A stretch of DNA of 64,000 nt from Ustilago trichophora (Eukaryota; Basidiomycota; Ustilaginomycetes; Ustilaginales; Ustilaginaceae). The notes under the pieces are model-generated. The model made no database searches and was not told the origin of the DNA. It saw only the letters and a program-made list of their open reading frames with translations. Made by a program: the position numbers and the translations under genes. Below are positions 32,223 through 42,601 of this stretch, in pieces. The stretch covers positions 310,001 to 374,000 of the forward strand of contig OOIN01000032.1 of NCBI GenBank assembly GCA_900323505.1. Reading direction: 5' to 3'. How positions within the stretch are numbered: position 1 is the stretch's first letter; the number at the start of each line of letters is the position of its first letter.

Positions 32223-32549
32223 ACTTTAATCAAGTCACGCTCGAACGTCAAAGAGGTCCTGATGAGCAACATAAAAAGTACAGTACGAAAAGCGCATGGA
32301 TAAACAATGCGTTCAGACATCTGCGTAAGACACACACGCAACTACAGACGGGTTTTGAGACGACCGAAAAGAAAAGCAAAAAGGGAAGGGAAAGAAAGGA
32401 AAGAAGACATTGCTTGAGATGAATTTGAAGGATGTTACAGATGATTTTAAGGGACAGACATTGGGTAGCTGTGGACAGGAGATGCAATGCAATGTTATGC
32501 GGAAGTTTTGTCGACATTGTATTCATGTGGTAAGAAAAGGAAGGAGCCG

Positions 32550-33350
32550 GTCTCGGAGGCATCTGCCAAGCCACCGTAGTTGGCTCCGGGGTGGCTTGAA
32601 TGAGGTGACAAGCACTGAAGGTGAGCGCTGAAGTGGCTCTGCGGCTGGCTCTTGAGGTTGGTGGCTTCATTGGATGGCTCCTCGTCGCAGCCGTTCAGCA
32701 AGGGTGGTTCCGTAGGTGGCTGCATGGCCTGCAACTGCGTATCCTGGCAAGTCAGCAAGCTCAGCCACTGTGTCTCCTTGATACTTACATCTGTGCGGGA
32801 GGAGACCCAAGCGCAGGTTGCAGATATAAAAGACTTGCTGACATGCGGTACCTGTTCCTTCCCTTCCTCGACCATCGCCATCAACTTTTCAGGTAATTAT
32901 CATGCTGTCTTGTTTCTGCACTTGTCTCTATGCTTGTCTCTGCTTTCCATTAACTGACATCTGCCTCAACCTTCTCTTCCAAACTGCACTTCATGGTCTT
33001 ATCAACATCTTGCCCTTTGCTGCAACTGCCACCGCCACCATCCACCGCTCTCGTCGCCGCTCCCATCACTGCTTCCACTGCCACTCACACCGCTCACACC
33101 ATCATTCGCTCTGCTGACTGGACTACATGCACTCTGTTTGACGCTTAAATGCAATGATATAGAAGATTTTGTTTGAATGTGCAATGCTGAGCGTGCATGA
33201 GCATCTGGCTGTTGAGCCATCCTAGCTGGTTATGCTCAGGAGCCACCCTTGAGGAGCCATCCAATCGGGGTTGGCTCTATGGGTGGCCTCTAGGTAGGAG
33301 CCAACCTGGCTGGCTCTGTGGGTGGCTCCGGGGCCGGCGATTTCCTTTCT
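32550..33350. repeat. Degenerate GGTGGCTC/GAGCCACC repeat region
   Basis: Two clusters (about 32570-32725 and 33210-33340) contain many imperfect copies of an octamer around GGTGGCTC, with a few in the reverse orientation as GAGCCACC or GAGCCATCC. The spacer between them lacks the motif. The region lies between RPE1 and the F-box-like gene, near the latter's 3' end. No protein frame explains it. Confidence 0.55.
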
Positions 33351-33449
33351 TACGATATGCTGTACGCACAAGGAGTCCTGCCTTTGCGGTGGGTTGCAGC
33401 TTGGACATGAGCAAGGTCGATCGAGTGAGGACTCGAGCAGAGCGCGTTG

Positions 33450-35525
33450 CTAGGCGTCGTCGGTTTCGATATTGTCGAGAAACCACTGGATGCGCTGCTC
33501 TTTGGTATAAGGCACATACATACCACCCAGTCGGAGCCGTTCGGCGGGCGGAACAAGACGCAGCGTTAGCTTCTCGTCGGGCTCGTCCGGCGGAGCTATG
33601 TAGTCAGGGTCCTCAGGCGTCCGAGTGCTGCAAGCGACAATGTTGCGATGATTCTCGCCAATAAACTTCTCGAGGTCGTCGAGCTTGTCCTCACCGCCAA
33701 GACGCTGAGCCAGGTCGGTTCCGCGCGAGCCATACTCGGTATCGCTCAACATGTCTTGATCCTGGCGAGTCCATCCAATTGTCGAGCGGAAGGCGTCCAC
33801 CATATCCGCTCGGAATGCTTTAGATTGCTTGGACTCGATGGCGCTGGGGATCAACCACGATTCAAGCGGATTTTTGCTAGCTGCACTCTTCGACGACTTG
33901 TTTGCGTTGTTGCACTGTGAGGCTACAGACTTGTGCAAGTGATTCGGTTGGGACTTGGCAGTGTGCGGCGGCGGTGCTTGGGCTTCGCTGTTTTGAGAAG
34001 ACGTGTTGGTCCAAATGTCTTGACGTTCGACTGGCCAGTCCGTTTCGGTGGACGACGACGTCTTGGCTGTTGTATTTGTTGTCGTCGTCGTCGAACCGTT
34101 TTGCTTGAAGGAAGTTGCCGACCCCGTGCTGCCAGCACCAGTGTCAGACTCATGAATGCTCTTTGGCATCGGATCCCAGCACAGATGTAGCCTTTGAAAC
34201 TTGCTGCATCCGAACAAGCCCAAGACTGCGTTCTTGGCTGTCAAGGGGCTCTCGTGCGTCTGACTGCTGCGAGCTGATGAAGAAAAGTTGCCAGCACCTC
34301 TTGGGGGAGCCGCATGCCGCGGTCCGTCATGGGAAAAGTCCATTGTTCGGTTGCGCCTCTCTTGGTTTGTTGTATTTGTTGTTGTGAGTTCCTGAAAGAA
34401 AGGGCGGAGGCGGGTGGCGGTGATCTCACAGGGACGGAAGGAGAATTTGCGCGTGTCGTATCGAATGTGCGTGCTGCCTTGACCAGGTTCCTCGACATAT
34501 GCTTCACGTGCGCGTATGCTGATGGGGACGCGACTATATTCGTTGTCATGGACATTAGGGGCAAGGTAGTCTGATGCTCTTCTGCGGCAATAGTGTCGTT
34601 GCGTCTCGGCCCCGTCAGGCGGTGATAGATTCTGCATTCTTTGAATGAGAGAGCCTGGCGCAATGCTGCCACTTCTCAGGGATTCGAGCCTGTCCACGGG
34701 CATGGGTGCTCCCGTGAGCTCGCTGTCTTGATTCATTGAGATGACATGGAGGGATTTAAGCCTTTGGGCGGAGCCAGCACGAGACGGAATCCACAATTTG
34801 CCGCCCATCTGCTGGTAATGCACATCCGCCCTTTCGCCCTCGGATGCGATATCAGCAAGGCAGTTTCGCAATTGGTTCTCGTTATCGGAGGTGATGAGCA
34901 TCTTCCTTGGCAAGTGAGCGCACGACATGTCGAAAGCTGAGATCTCGTTTGGCCCGACAGCGAAATAATTGAGGTGGTTGAAATACTCGAGAAACCTACG
35001 AGGATCGAAATTGCGGTGCCGTATTCCCATACTGTGCTCTGAGGTCTCCAAGCTTTCATAGTCGGTACATTCGGTTTCGACAAAGAGGTTCTCGACGTAT
35101 TCGGCGGGAGAAGGTCTTATTTTGATTACGCCCTTGTCATCGTAGCTTTCTGTGGGTAACGATAAGAATTGTCTTGCGGGCACCGGATACGGGTTAGTTA
35201 GGAACAAGATTTGTGCCAAAGCTTCGAGTTGCTCGGTGGATGTGATGACGATAGTCCTCCATCGGTCCGGAGCTGTCGACTTGCAGACTGCCTTGGAGAC
35301 GTAAGCGCAGGCGTGCGCAGTCTTGTAGTCGGATGCGGCTGCCAGCCGTATGATGTGGTAAAGCAACTCATTCGGAAGCTTTTGAACGACGTTTGGAGGT
35401 GCTTGGATGCGCTGTAGAGCCAGCGCCACAGTCAGCTGGTCAGAACCAGCGCCTGATGGCATTTCGATACTGTTTGAGGCACAACAGAATGAAGAACGAG
35501 CCAAGTAAGGGCGGGATGCAGTCAT
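33450..35525 (-). CDS. F-box-like domain protein of unknown function
   Basis: A 691-residue intronless protein. Residues 44-95 resemble an F-box: a PNVVQKLPNELLYHIIRLAA start, then ACAYVSKAVCKSTAPDRWRT, suggesting an adaptor that could bind Skp1. The rest has no repeat that I recognise. The middle is polar, with a Thr/Ser/Asn-rich stretch (around residues 460-500) and a short Leu-rich segment (VLGLFGCSKFQRLHLCWDP) that may come from a domain otherwise disrupted by inserts. The C-terminal 80 residues are well structured and acidic, ending WFLDNIETDDA. The start could be the Met at 35525 or the one at 35462, which is preceded by an intron-like acceptor (CAAACAG). It is probably a smut-lineage protein. 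Substrate and partner are unknown. Confidence 0.72.
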   Translation of the reverse strand: MTASRPYLARSSFCCASNSIEMPSGAGSDQLTVALALQRIQAPPNVVQKLPNELLYHIIRLAAASDYKTAHACAYVSKAVCKSTAPDRWRTIVITSTEQLEALAQILFLTNPYPVPARQFLSLPTESYDDKGVIKIRPSPAEYVENLFVETECTDYESLETSEHSMGIRHRNFDPRRFLEYFNHLNYFAVGPNEISAFDMSCAHLPRKMLITSDNENQLRNCLADIASEGERADVHYQQMGGKLWIPSRAGSAQRLKSLHVISMNQDSELTGAPMPVDRLESLRSGSIAPGSLIQRMQNLSPPDGAETQRHYCRRRASDYLAPNVHDNEYSRVPISIRAREAYVEEPGQGSTHIRYDTRKFSFRPCEITATRLRPFFQELTTTNTTNQERRNRTMDFSHDGPRHAAPPRGAGNFSSSARSSQTHESPLTAKNAVLGLFGCSKFQRLHLCWDPMPKSIHESDTGAGSTGSATSFKQNGSTTTTTNTTAKTSSSTETDWPVERQDIWTNTSSQNSEAQAPPPHTAKSQPNHLHKSVASQCNNANKSSKSAASKNPLESWLIPSAIESKQSKAFRADMVDAFRSTIGWTRQDQDMLSDTEYGSRGTDLAQRLGGEDKLDDLEKFIGENHRNIVACSTRTPEDPDYIAPPDEPDEKLTLRLVPPAERLRLGGMYVPYTKEQRIQWFLDNIETDDA

Positions 35526-36074
35526 GAGAAGGTGAAGCTCGACAGCCGCAGGTGTTGCAAGACTTTATACCTTGAGTGGCACCATCATCCAAGGGTAGCG
35601 CGAGGCAGCGTGAGTGTGGTGGGTCTTGATGATGATCGTTGATGAAGCCAGAGCGGAGTCGCCTCAGTAGTCGACAAGACCCTTACAGCGCAGGCGGCTT
35701 TTCCGATCCAAGCCGAAGAGGCAAGGAGGGCTGTATTGAGTGGAAGTGACTCTCTGTCAAGATTGCTTGGCTGGAAGTGGAGGTGCAGTAGCGAAGTCGC
35801 GAATACTGCAGTGAGCGCCAAACGTGAATAAATTGTGTGACTGTCGCGGACAGCACCACTGACCAAAGCGTGGAATAAAGTTTCGGATCTATCCGAAGAG
35901 CCAAATTTCTCGCTCCATCACACGGCCAAGCCGACCTCATTTCGTTGCCAGATGGCCGAAAGGAGCGCAAAAGCTTGCTTGGCCTTGACACAATCACCCG
36001 GTACAATGCACAGTCAAGACGATGAGGTTGAGACTGCATTTATTTGTCGGAAATCCTGAGCGTGCAACCCTGCC
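35526..36074. other. Promoter of the F-box-like gene and PYM 3' region
   Basis: A 549-bp region between two minus-strand genes. No additional gene or notable repeat was seen. Confidence 0.6.
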
Positions 36075-36890
36075 TTAGCCGTCTTGGGCCGCTTTGTTGC
36101 TGTTGATGCTCAAACTATGGAGCTCAGCTGCCAAGTCATCTGCTGCAGTATCCAAGTGTTTCTTCCGAGTTGTCTCCTTGCCTTCTCTGTCGCCTGCTCT
36201 GCTGTCTTCTTTGGCATCTTCTTGATCCCACGCATCAGGCACCGCGGCCTTCTCATCTTGTTTCAGAGGCAATGATTTGCGCAATCGAGAGTTCTGCCAT
36301 GGCTTGCCTGCCGATGAAGGCGCCTCAGACTTGCCCACCGAGCTTGCTCCGGAAGGACGATCTCGAATCGCCGTCTTTGGAGCTTCAAGCGGCGCAAACT
36401 TGCCTCGTGGCTGAGCGCCAGCATCGGAGAGACTCGAGGCGGTTGATGTCCTGGTTGTGTTGGAGCGCCACGACATTCTACCAAAGTCTTGTTTCTCGAG
36501 TTGAGGTGGTACGGGAATCGAAGATGCTCTTGATGACGAGGCTGAGTTCGTTGCCGATGCTACGGATGATGCGCTGCCGGGGACGCCCTTTTTGCGAGCT
36601 TCTTCGGCCTCTCTTGCACGCGCGGGTCGGTAACGCTGGACATCTTCGACTGGCGTGAAGCCAGGTCGAACTTTGCGCTCTTTTCTGACTCTACGGCCGC
36701 AGATCGGTGAAGCATGTCAGCGCGAGGTTCATCGACAGACGAGATATGAAGCACTACTCGCTACGATCAACATTACTTACGATCCATCTGCTCTTCTCGA
36801 TTCGGGAATCACCCTTTGTTGTAGATCGCCGCGTTCAACGATGCCTGCAGCGGTTGCCTTGACCTCTGCTGATGTCGATGCGGCACTCAT
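36075..36890 (-). CDS. PYM: Partner of Y14 and Mago (PYM/WIBG)
   Basis: PYM binds the Mago-Y14 dimer and helps ribosomes strip exon junction complexes from mRNA. I join exons 36890-36781 and 36690-36075 across a 90-nt intron (donor GTAAGT, acceptor CCGTAG), giving 241 residues. The junction falls inside the diagnostic N-terminal WIBG motif and restores it: VIPESRRADGS before the intron and VRKERKVRPGFTPVEDVQRY after it, comparable to the SQRPDGTWRKARRVKEGYVP pattern of animal PYM. The remainder is a charged, disordered chain, with a moderately conserved-looking C-terminal helix (DDLAAELHSLSIN) that in PYM homologues contributes to ribosome contact. The start is the Met at 36890; upstream in-frame sequence is not PYM-like. 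The gene diverges from the MAPEG gene. Confidence 0.85.
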
Positions 36891-37369
36891 AGCTGGTGTG
36901 CCTCGATTCTCGTGTTGATGATCGTTGCAAAAGGCATAGAGAGGCAATCCCGAACTCATTATTGGACCCTGCAGATGCAGCTCCTCAATTGTTCGCATCG
37001 GGAATGCACAAATCGGGCGAGATTGCTTCATCTAAATCACTCTGCGCTCTGTCCACAAGCCATCTTTCCCAGAGCGACGTCTACGTGCATATGTGATGCA
37101 GCTCAGATTCACAGCTTGGGCGTGAGTGCCGCGCACCACGTCCGGAACGTGCTGCCTCTTCCTCTGCCCAACAGTGCCGCGTCCCACTCGAGGTGTTGTT
37201 CTATGATCATGACTGAGCACACTAAGCAGCCACGCCTTGCTTCCTTTGATCTTCTAAGACTTCCAGCTCTAACGCATCTAAACAGGCTTGCCTTTCTGTC
37301 CTTCTAATCTTCCGTCCTCATCTTGTAGACAACACCATCCATCCCATCCACATTCAAAATTTCATCACA
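36891..37369. promoter_or_regulatory. Divergent promoter between PYM and the MAPEG gene
   Basis: A 479-bp region between opposing ATGs. The part nearest 37370 is pyrimidine-rich, like other plus-strand leaders here. No gene is seen. Confidence 0.55.
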
Positions 37370-37942
37370 ATGAGCTCCATCACCGACCGAGCAGCTGGCT
37401 TCATCTCCCGCGTCAACCCGCTCAAGGACCCTGGCTTTGCCCAAGATGCCTCTCGAGCGCTCCACTACAACTATGGTCCCATCTCGATCCTTGCAGCCTT
37501 TGCCGGTTCGCACCTCTTGCTCCAGCACCGTCTGCCGATGGTCTTCTACGGCCTCGACAACATGGTCTACCCGCGTGATGACCTCCGCGTTCACGGCGAC
37601 AAGGCCGTCGCTTCAGGCAAGATCACCCCTGCTCAGCTCCGCCGACTCAAGCGATGGGAAGCCGCTCACTATAATGCTGTCGAGAACCTCCCCATCTTTG
37701 TTGGTACCATTCTCTCGCTTCAGTTTGCCGGTGCTTCCAACCGCCTGATCAACCGCGTTGCTGGTGTCTACCTCACGGCCCGTGCTGCCTTTGCGGCGCT
37801 CTACATTACCGTCGAGAACCCCTCGCTTGCCTGGTTCCGTACCATCGCCTGGTGGACCGGAAACATCACCTGCATCTACGGTCTCGTCGAGGCCGCCAAG
37901 AAGCTCAACCACGGCGTTGCTTCTGGCACTACCGCCCTCTGA
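37370..37942 (+). CDS. MAPEG-family membrane protein
   Basis: A 190-residue intronless integral membrane protein of the MAPEG (eicosanoid and glutathione metabolism) family. Residues 33-55 form a first hydrophobic segment. The family-type motif with conserved Glu and Asn is at about 105-112 (WEAAHYNAVENLPIF), followed by three more hydrophobic stretches (to about residue 180). The short N-terminal head of about 30 residues is soluble. MAPEG proteins in fungi are ER or microsomal and may act as glutathione transferase or peroxidase; no specific activity can be assigned from sequence alone. The 3' end runs into a gene-poor 2-kb stretch. Confidence 0.82.
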   Translation: MSSITDRAAGFISRVNPLKDPGFAQDASRALHYNYGPISILAAFAGSHLLLQHRLPMVFYGLDNMVYPRDDLRVHGDKAVASGKITPAQLRRLKRWEAAHYNAVENLPIFVGTILSLQFAGASNRLINRVAGVYLTARAAFAALYITVENPSLAWFRTIAWWTGNITCIYGLVEAAKKLNHGVASGTTAL

Positions 37943-38414
37943 ACGGCCTGTCTCCCCACAAAGACCTTTTTCTAACCTCACACATCTTGACTTTCCGATG
38001 AACAATGTAAGAACAACAACGCTGAGGATGGGATACTGTTCAAGCTCATCTGGACACATCCCAAACACCCCGGCCAACATGTCACAGCGGTCGTCATCAA
38101 GGGCAATTCCAATGATGCATCCAACCCAGCCTGGCCGGAGACTTTGATAGAACAAGAACTGTATCATTCTGTTGCCGCCTGTGCAGGTCTGCAGATAAGC
38201 ACTGGCCTCGTTTCCATGAATGCCTTCATGGTTACCCTCCGTCACCTCACTAAAGTACCAGCACAACAGGCTTCGCGAGATGAAAATAAGAGCAACAGAC
38301 TGCTCGCACTCATGGGACAGGCGGTACCTTGCGCACGCCCTCCCGAAACGTTGGGGAAAGCCTTACCATGTGCAACTTCTACCAGGCTGTGCTTGACTGC
38401 TTGCCCGACACTGC

Positions 38415-38789
38415 TTGCAAACAGGAGATTCGTCGTGGTTTTTGCACTTGTCGAGACTGAAACAGACACACAGTTTAACGAGTCCGAGCTGCTCAAGGTG
38501 CTGTGTGCTGCGTTCCCTTTCATTTGTACAATCAGACAACGAACTGTCGCTAGATGAGCTGCGGGAACTTGTCCCCTCGAAGCGCGGTACGGGTGCTGAA
38601 ATTGCCACAAATTTCAACGTCTTCTGGTGGGAAGGTGTCACCTACGGTTTCCTGCCCGATGGACTTGCTGACAACCTTGCTCGATTGGATGCACTCGAAG
38701 CGGAGGTCAGTGATGACGAGTCGCTCTACCAAGGACGACTCCAATGCGTCCGACTTGCCTATGTCACACCAGGACTTCTTCCAATATAG
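38415..38789 (+). CDS. Weak candidate ORF or gene remnant (124 aa)
   Basis: The second half of this frame looks protein-like (LSLDELRELVPSKRGTGAEI, then NVFWWEGVTYGFLPDGLAD). A Cys-rich frame just upstream (from 38368, MCNFYQAVLDCLPD) is in a different phase. No splice model with introns of normal length joins them: the best candidate intron is only about 44 nt. It could be a decayed small gene, an exon of an unrecognised gene, or chance. I recognise no family. Confidence 0.2.
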   Translation: MQTGDSSWFLHLSRLKQTHSLTSPSCSRCCVLRSLSFVQSDNELSLDELRELVPSKRGTGAEIATNFNVFWWEGVTYGFLPDGLADNLARLDALEAEVSDDESLYQGRLQCVRLAYVTPGLLPI

Positions 38790-39167
38790 TCAGTCCAGCT
38801 CCATGCCTGCCAACCTCAAGACCAACACGACTCATCAAGACCATCGTCTGAACCCTCTTATTTGAATGGCAGAAGATCTAGTTCAATGCAATGCTATCCT
38901 TCGGATTCTGATACTTACTTTCAATGTGACATACAGTACAATACAAGACTAACGTTATGTGTGATTTGGTGGTATGTTGAGTGCCTGCCACGAGTTGATG
39001 AGAACCGACGGCATTATCGACTTTTACGCGAGCTCCACACAACTTTTCCGCGACGAGTCAGTCGCGCGGCGAACAAACGCATTCCGTACTTGAAAACAGC
39101 TTCCACGATAATGCGACAGTTACTGCAGGTTCTCTCTTGACGTGAATGCGGTCAGCTGCGTCACCCA

Positions 39168-39198
39168 GAGGCGTTCGTGTGACGCCTCTTTATTTTTG
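39168..39198 (+). other. Perfect 8-bp hairpin followed by T-rich run
   Basis: AGAGGCGT and ACGCCTCT pair perfectly across a 7-nt loop and are followed by TTATTTTT. An overlapping alternative stem pairs GCGTCAC (39159-39165) with GTGACGC (39180-39186), so the two structures exclude each other. No transcript is known to contain it. Confidence 0.35.
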
Positions 39199-39960
39199 GC
39201 ATCCTATGCACGCCGAGACTCCCAATCTCCGGACGAGGTGACAAAAAGCTATGTAGTTGCATGTTGGTGTTCATGTCCGCTTCCGTAACCCAACAAACAC
39301 CGTAGCCGAGGTCCGATCGGGTTTGCTAAGCTTCAAGGGTCTTGCTTCGGGTCCAACGACGTAGACTCTGGTTGGACATGATGAGCAGCCCTTCTTCCCC
39401 TGCAGGTGACGTCTGTACGTCTTTATACCAGATGGCGTGCGGAGTGCGCCCGGCCAGTTTCCTGAGTCGAGAAGAATCTTTGAGGGCGCCCGGACCCTGT
39501 GCTGTCATTTCGCATAGCATGACCTCGTTGCCCGAGTGACAGCTTCTCCTGGTCACTTCAAGCGTTGGGTCTTGCAGCTCGTTAGATCTGAGCGAATTGC
39601 TGCATTGGGAAGATCTTAGCATGAATCATCATCATCGTTCTCTGTACGGGATGGCGTCGATCATGCGCCTTTCGTGGAACGCCGTCTGTCTGGACACACC
39701 ATCGCTTTTGGGCTCTGGACCTCTATGACGAACGAAGAAGACCTCTCTCGATGCCTCAGGTGGGCCCCGCTAATGGATCTGCATCCTGCTTCTGTGATCC
39801 TCGTATGCATCCTTGACCGTGTCAACTTTGTCCATTCACTTCTTGGGATCTATAAGTAGCCCTCACTCGCACCAACTGCTAATCTTACATTCACGCTCGC
39901 TACATCGCCCACACTCATTCTCCCAAAGCAACCACTCACTCTCACAGAGAACTACCCAAC

Positions 39961-40337
39961 ATGTCGGCCCAGGAAGAGCAGATCCCCATCCAGGACGAGT
40001 CGGTCGAGGACACCAACGTTGATGCTCAGGCCGAGGACGAGGTCGCAACCAGCGGATCGGATCAGAAGCAGCTCCAGGCCGAAGCTTCCGAACTTGACGA
40101 GTCCAACATCATCGATGACTCGCCCGGTGTCACCACCCGCGGCGCTAAAGTCGACGCTACCAAGCAGGTAAGTCATTTTGCCCCTTCGCTCCAGATATGT
40201 TGTGTTAGATATGGCAGAAGGATAGGGTAGCCTGCTGACACTCATACCCGGATACTTTTGCGCTTTGTGCCCAACAGGAGCGAGAGATCGACCAGGCCGT
40301 AGACGCTGCTGAGGAGGCTGACGCTTCCACCCAGTAA
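39961..40337 (+). CDS. CHZ1: Histone H2A.Z-specific chaperone CHZ1
   Basis: CHZ1 is a small nuclear chaperone that carries H2A.Z-H2B dimers to the SWR1 complex. Exons 39961-40167 and 40278-40337 join across a 110-nt intron (CAG|GTAAGT to CCAACAG), giving an 88-residue acidic protein. The CHZ motif is visible as LDESNIID followed by TTRGAKVDATKQ; the typical form is a Leu/Ile-rich segment followed by RTRGxKIDY. The flanks are Asp/Glu-rich and disordered, as in the family. The intron directly follows the CHZ motif. The protein is short compared with yeast Chz1 (153 residues). It is convergent with COX4, about 400 bp apart. Confidence 0.82.
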
Positions 40338-40737
40338 AGTGATTCCTGTATTCCGAATGCTACTTGTCGCGAGCTTAATTTAGATACCTGCTGGCACTTG
40401 ACTTCTTTTCCTTCCTGCTGGTCTCTGTATGAAGACCTTGTCTGAACGTCTTGGTTTCTTTTTTGTTGCCTTCGGTGAGCCACGAGACGATGTACTTGTG
40501 TTGGCTTCCCACTTGCCTCCTCAGGCTCAAAATCCTCGTTGGCGCTAATCAGCTTCGCAAGATCGAACTGCCAAATTGATGGCTGATGGATGATGAAACA
40601 AGTCATAGATCGAATCGTTGCTTTCCATGTCAAACACGATTGCGCAAGGTCAAGCTGAGAACTGAGTTGCATTATGTGCTGCTGGCGACGTTGCACCATA
40701 TATAGATGGAAAGAGTTACTGATAGTTGGACAACAGC
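40338..40737. other. Convergent intergenic region (CHZ1/COX4)
   Basis: This 400-bp region holds the 3' ends of both genes. A 164-codon minus-strand frame crosses it and the CHZ1 intron and exon, but it shows no family features and is treated as chance. Confidence 0.6.
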
Positions 40738-41569
40738 TTAGTGGTGTCCGGCGTGCTCGTCACCCTCGAACTCCATCTCGTAAACTGTTTCAGCAGAATC
40801 AAAAGGGATAGTGAGGCGTCAGTAGACGCTCATCTTCCAACTATTGGGGACAGTGTAGTTGTAGAAAGGGTTGGTCACTTACCACTGCCACATTCGGGGC
40901 ATCGGTGGTGCTTGAGCTGGTTGTTCATGTGAAGGTAGATGACATCGTGAGAGTCGGCGGGGTAACCTGTGCATCCGACGATACGGGAAGGCCACTGTAA
41001 ATTGCAAGAAGAGGAGCGTGAGATCAGTAAAGAACGAAATGCGATGGAGGCTGCGAGTGCGCTGCATGATTCCTGGCGTAGATGGCAATTCGAGCAGCAA
41101 GCATGGAAGTCCATCGAAGCTGTATTGTCTTGGAGCATTGATTGTGTCGAAAGTGTCGAGAGCAGAAGCTATGCATCTCTTCCAGCCGTTCGATCTCTTT
41201 TGAGCGCTTCTCAACGACGCTACTGCCAGAGTCGAGGCTTTGCAAATGCCAAGATCGAATACTTACGAAGCTCTTGATCTTGATAGGGTTCTCAGTGGTA
41301 CCGAGGTGGGTCATCTGGAGAGGCTCCATGTCGAAAACGTCGACACCCTTGAGCTTTCCGAGGAGCTCGAAACGCTCAAGACCGGTAGCCTGCTGCTCGT
41401 CGGTAGGCATCTCACCGTCCTTGGCGCCCTCACCCTGGATGACGGGAGGACCGGCGGCGAATCGGAGCGCAGACGAGGTGAAGAGACGCGAAGCCGAGTT
41501 GACGGGGGTGGGGGCGACGCGCAGAGCGGCGGGTGCGCGGGCAACGAGACGGCGGGCGGCGAAGAGCAT
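40738..41569 (-). CDS. COX4: Cytochrome c oxidase subunit IV (COX4/COX5B family)
   Basis: A nuclear-encoded, zinc-binding subunit of mitochondrial complex IV. Three exons, 41569-41267, 40994-40883 and 40784-40738, give 153 residues. The first exon encodes a presequence (MLFAARRLVARAPAALRVAP) and the region up to ENPIKIKSF. The second carries PSRIVGCTGYPADSHDVIYL and HHRCPECGS. The third completes VYEMEFEGDEHAGHH. The CPEC pair and the Cys of GCTG match the zinc-site pattern of yeast Cox4 and mammalian COX5B. Both introns (272 and 98 nt) start GTAAGT, and the second splits the Val codon of the GSVY motif. Upstream in-frame ATGs such as 41695 would displace the presequence. Confidence 0.93.
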
Positions 41570-42601
41570 GTTGTCGAAAAGTCCAGCTGTGAAAGTGAGG
41601 GTGGAGATGATGATGGAGGATGGTGTTGAAGACGGTTTGACGAAAATGTCGTATGAGACGGCGAGCAAGCACACTACTACCAGTGCCTCTGTCACACTGA
41701 CAAACAGATAGGCCCCGATTGCACCTCAAATTCAAAGAGAGCTGCTGCCTTCTCAAGCCGGAATCTCCTTGATCTTCCGACGACGAAAGCGAAACAAGAA
41801 GGCGACCGCGAATTTGCGTGTCCTTTTCAAAACTGCTCTCTTATTTTTGGCCTTTTCGACCTTCCAAATCGTCTTCTCGCGCGAATCTGCGAATCACGCA
41901 GCCATGTTCGGGTCCGACAAGTGCATTTTATAGAATCATTGTTGCTTTTTGAGAGCTCTAACAAAATAAAGGCCAATGAAGGTCGTTCTAACATTGTTAT
42001 TAAATGTGGCAGGAAGTCACGGGACCGGACCGTGTCTTGCAGCGAGAGACACCTTTTTTTACCCGGACATCTCTTTAAGCCCCCTTACCCCGCAAATTTG
42101 TGGTAGCCGGTTACAGGACACTTGAGAGGTTGGCCAAGGCGTCGGCTAATCCAATTCTGTTGCTCCAGACATGCATGGTACAGTGCACTTGACACTCAAG
42201 CTCCCATCGGCTAACCCTAACTTGACTTGACTTGAATTGTCTTGACGTTACTGCTGTCGCTGCGTGTGCTCGTGCCGGTCAGGTGAGATGGAAGGTATGA
42301 TATTTGCGTTCCAGTAGAGAAGCAGGTGTTGGCCCGACCGGAGCACGAATTGGACCGTCGAGCCTTAATTGACCTTAGGTTGTCAAGCCAGTCGGCACTC
42401 GACACACCGACAGCACCGAAGCTATCTTCTGCTGTTGCTTGAGCTGCCGGTTTCCATTTAATGACAGGGTTCGGTCCCACCATTCTTTCATCGTGCCACC
42501 TTGACCTGCGACCTGTCGTCTCCTCGTCTTTCTAACAAACTGCACAGCACCTTGTCGACCACCTCGATAGAAACCATCCTGAAGTTGAAAAGGCTCTCGA
42601 A
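41570..42601. promoter_or_regulatory. Divergent promoter between COX4 and acyl-CoA synthetase
   Basis: About 1 kb between opposing start codons of two mitochondrial-type genes. A telomere-like CTAACCCTAAC lies at 42211-42221, followed by a short TTGACTTGACTTGA repeat. No gene is supported. Confidence 0.55.

Larger units (their letters stand above)
37943..39960. other. Gene-poor region between MAPEG gene and CHZ1
   Basis: About 2 kb with only weak open frames. The best of these is listed separately at 38415-38789. A perfect inverted repeat lies at 39168-39190. The last 150 bp before 39961 is the CHZ1 promoter and leader, with a TATAAGTAG-like sequence near 39850. Confidence 0.55.

Noticed and set aside
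40205..40699. 164-codon minus-strand frame between CHZ1 and COX4
   Set aside because: It crosses the CHZ1 intron and last exon and has no family features.
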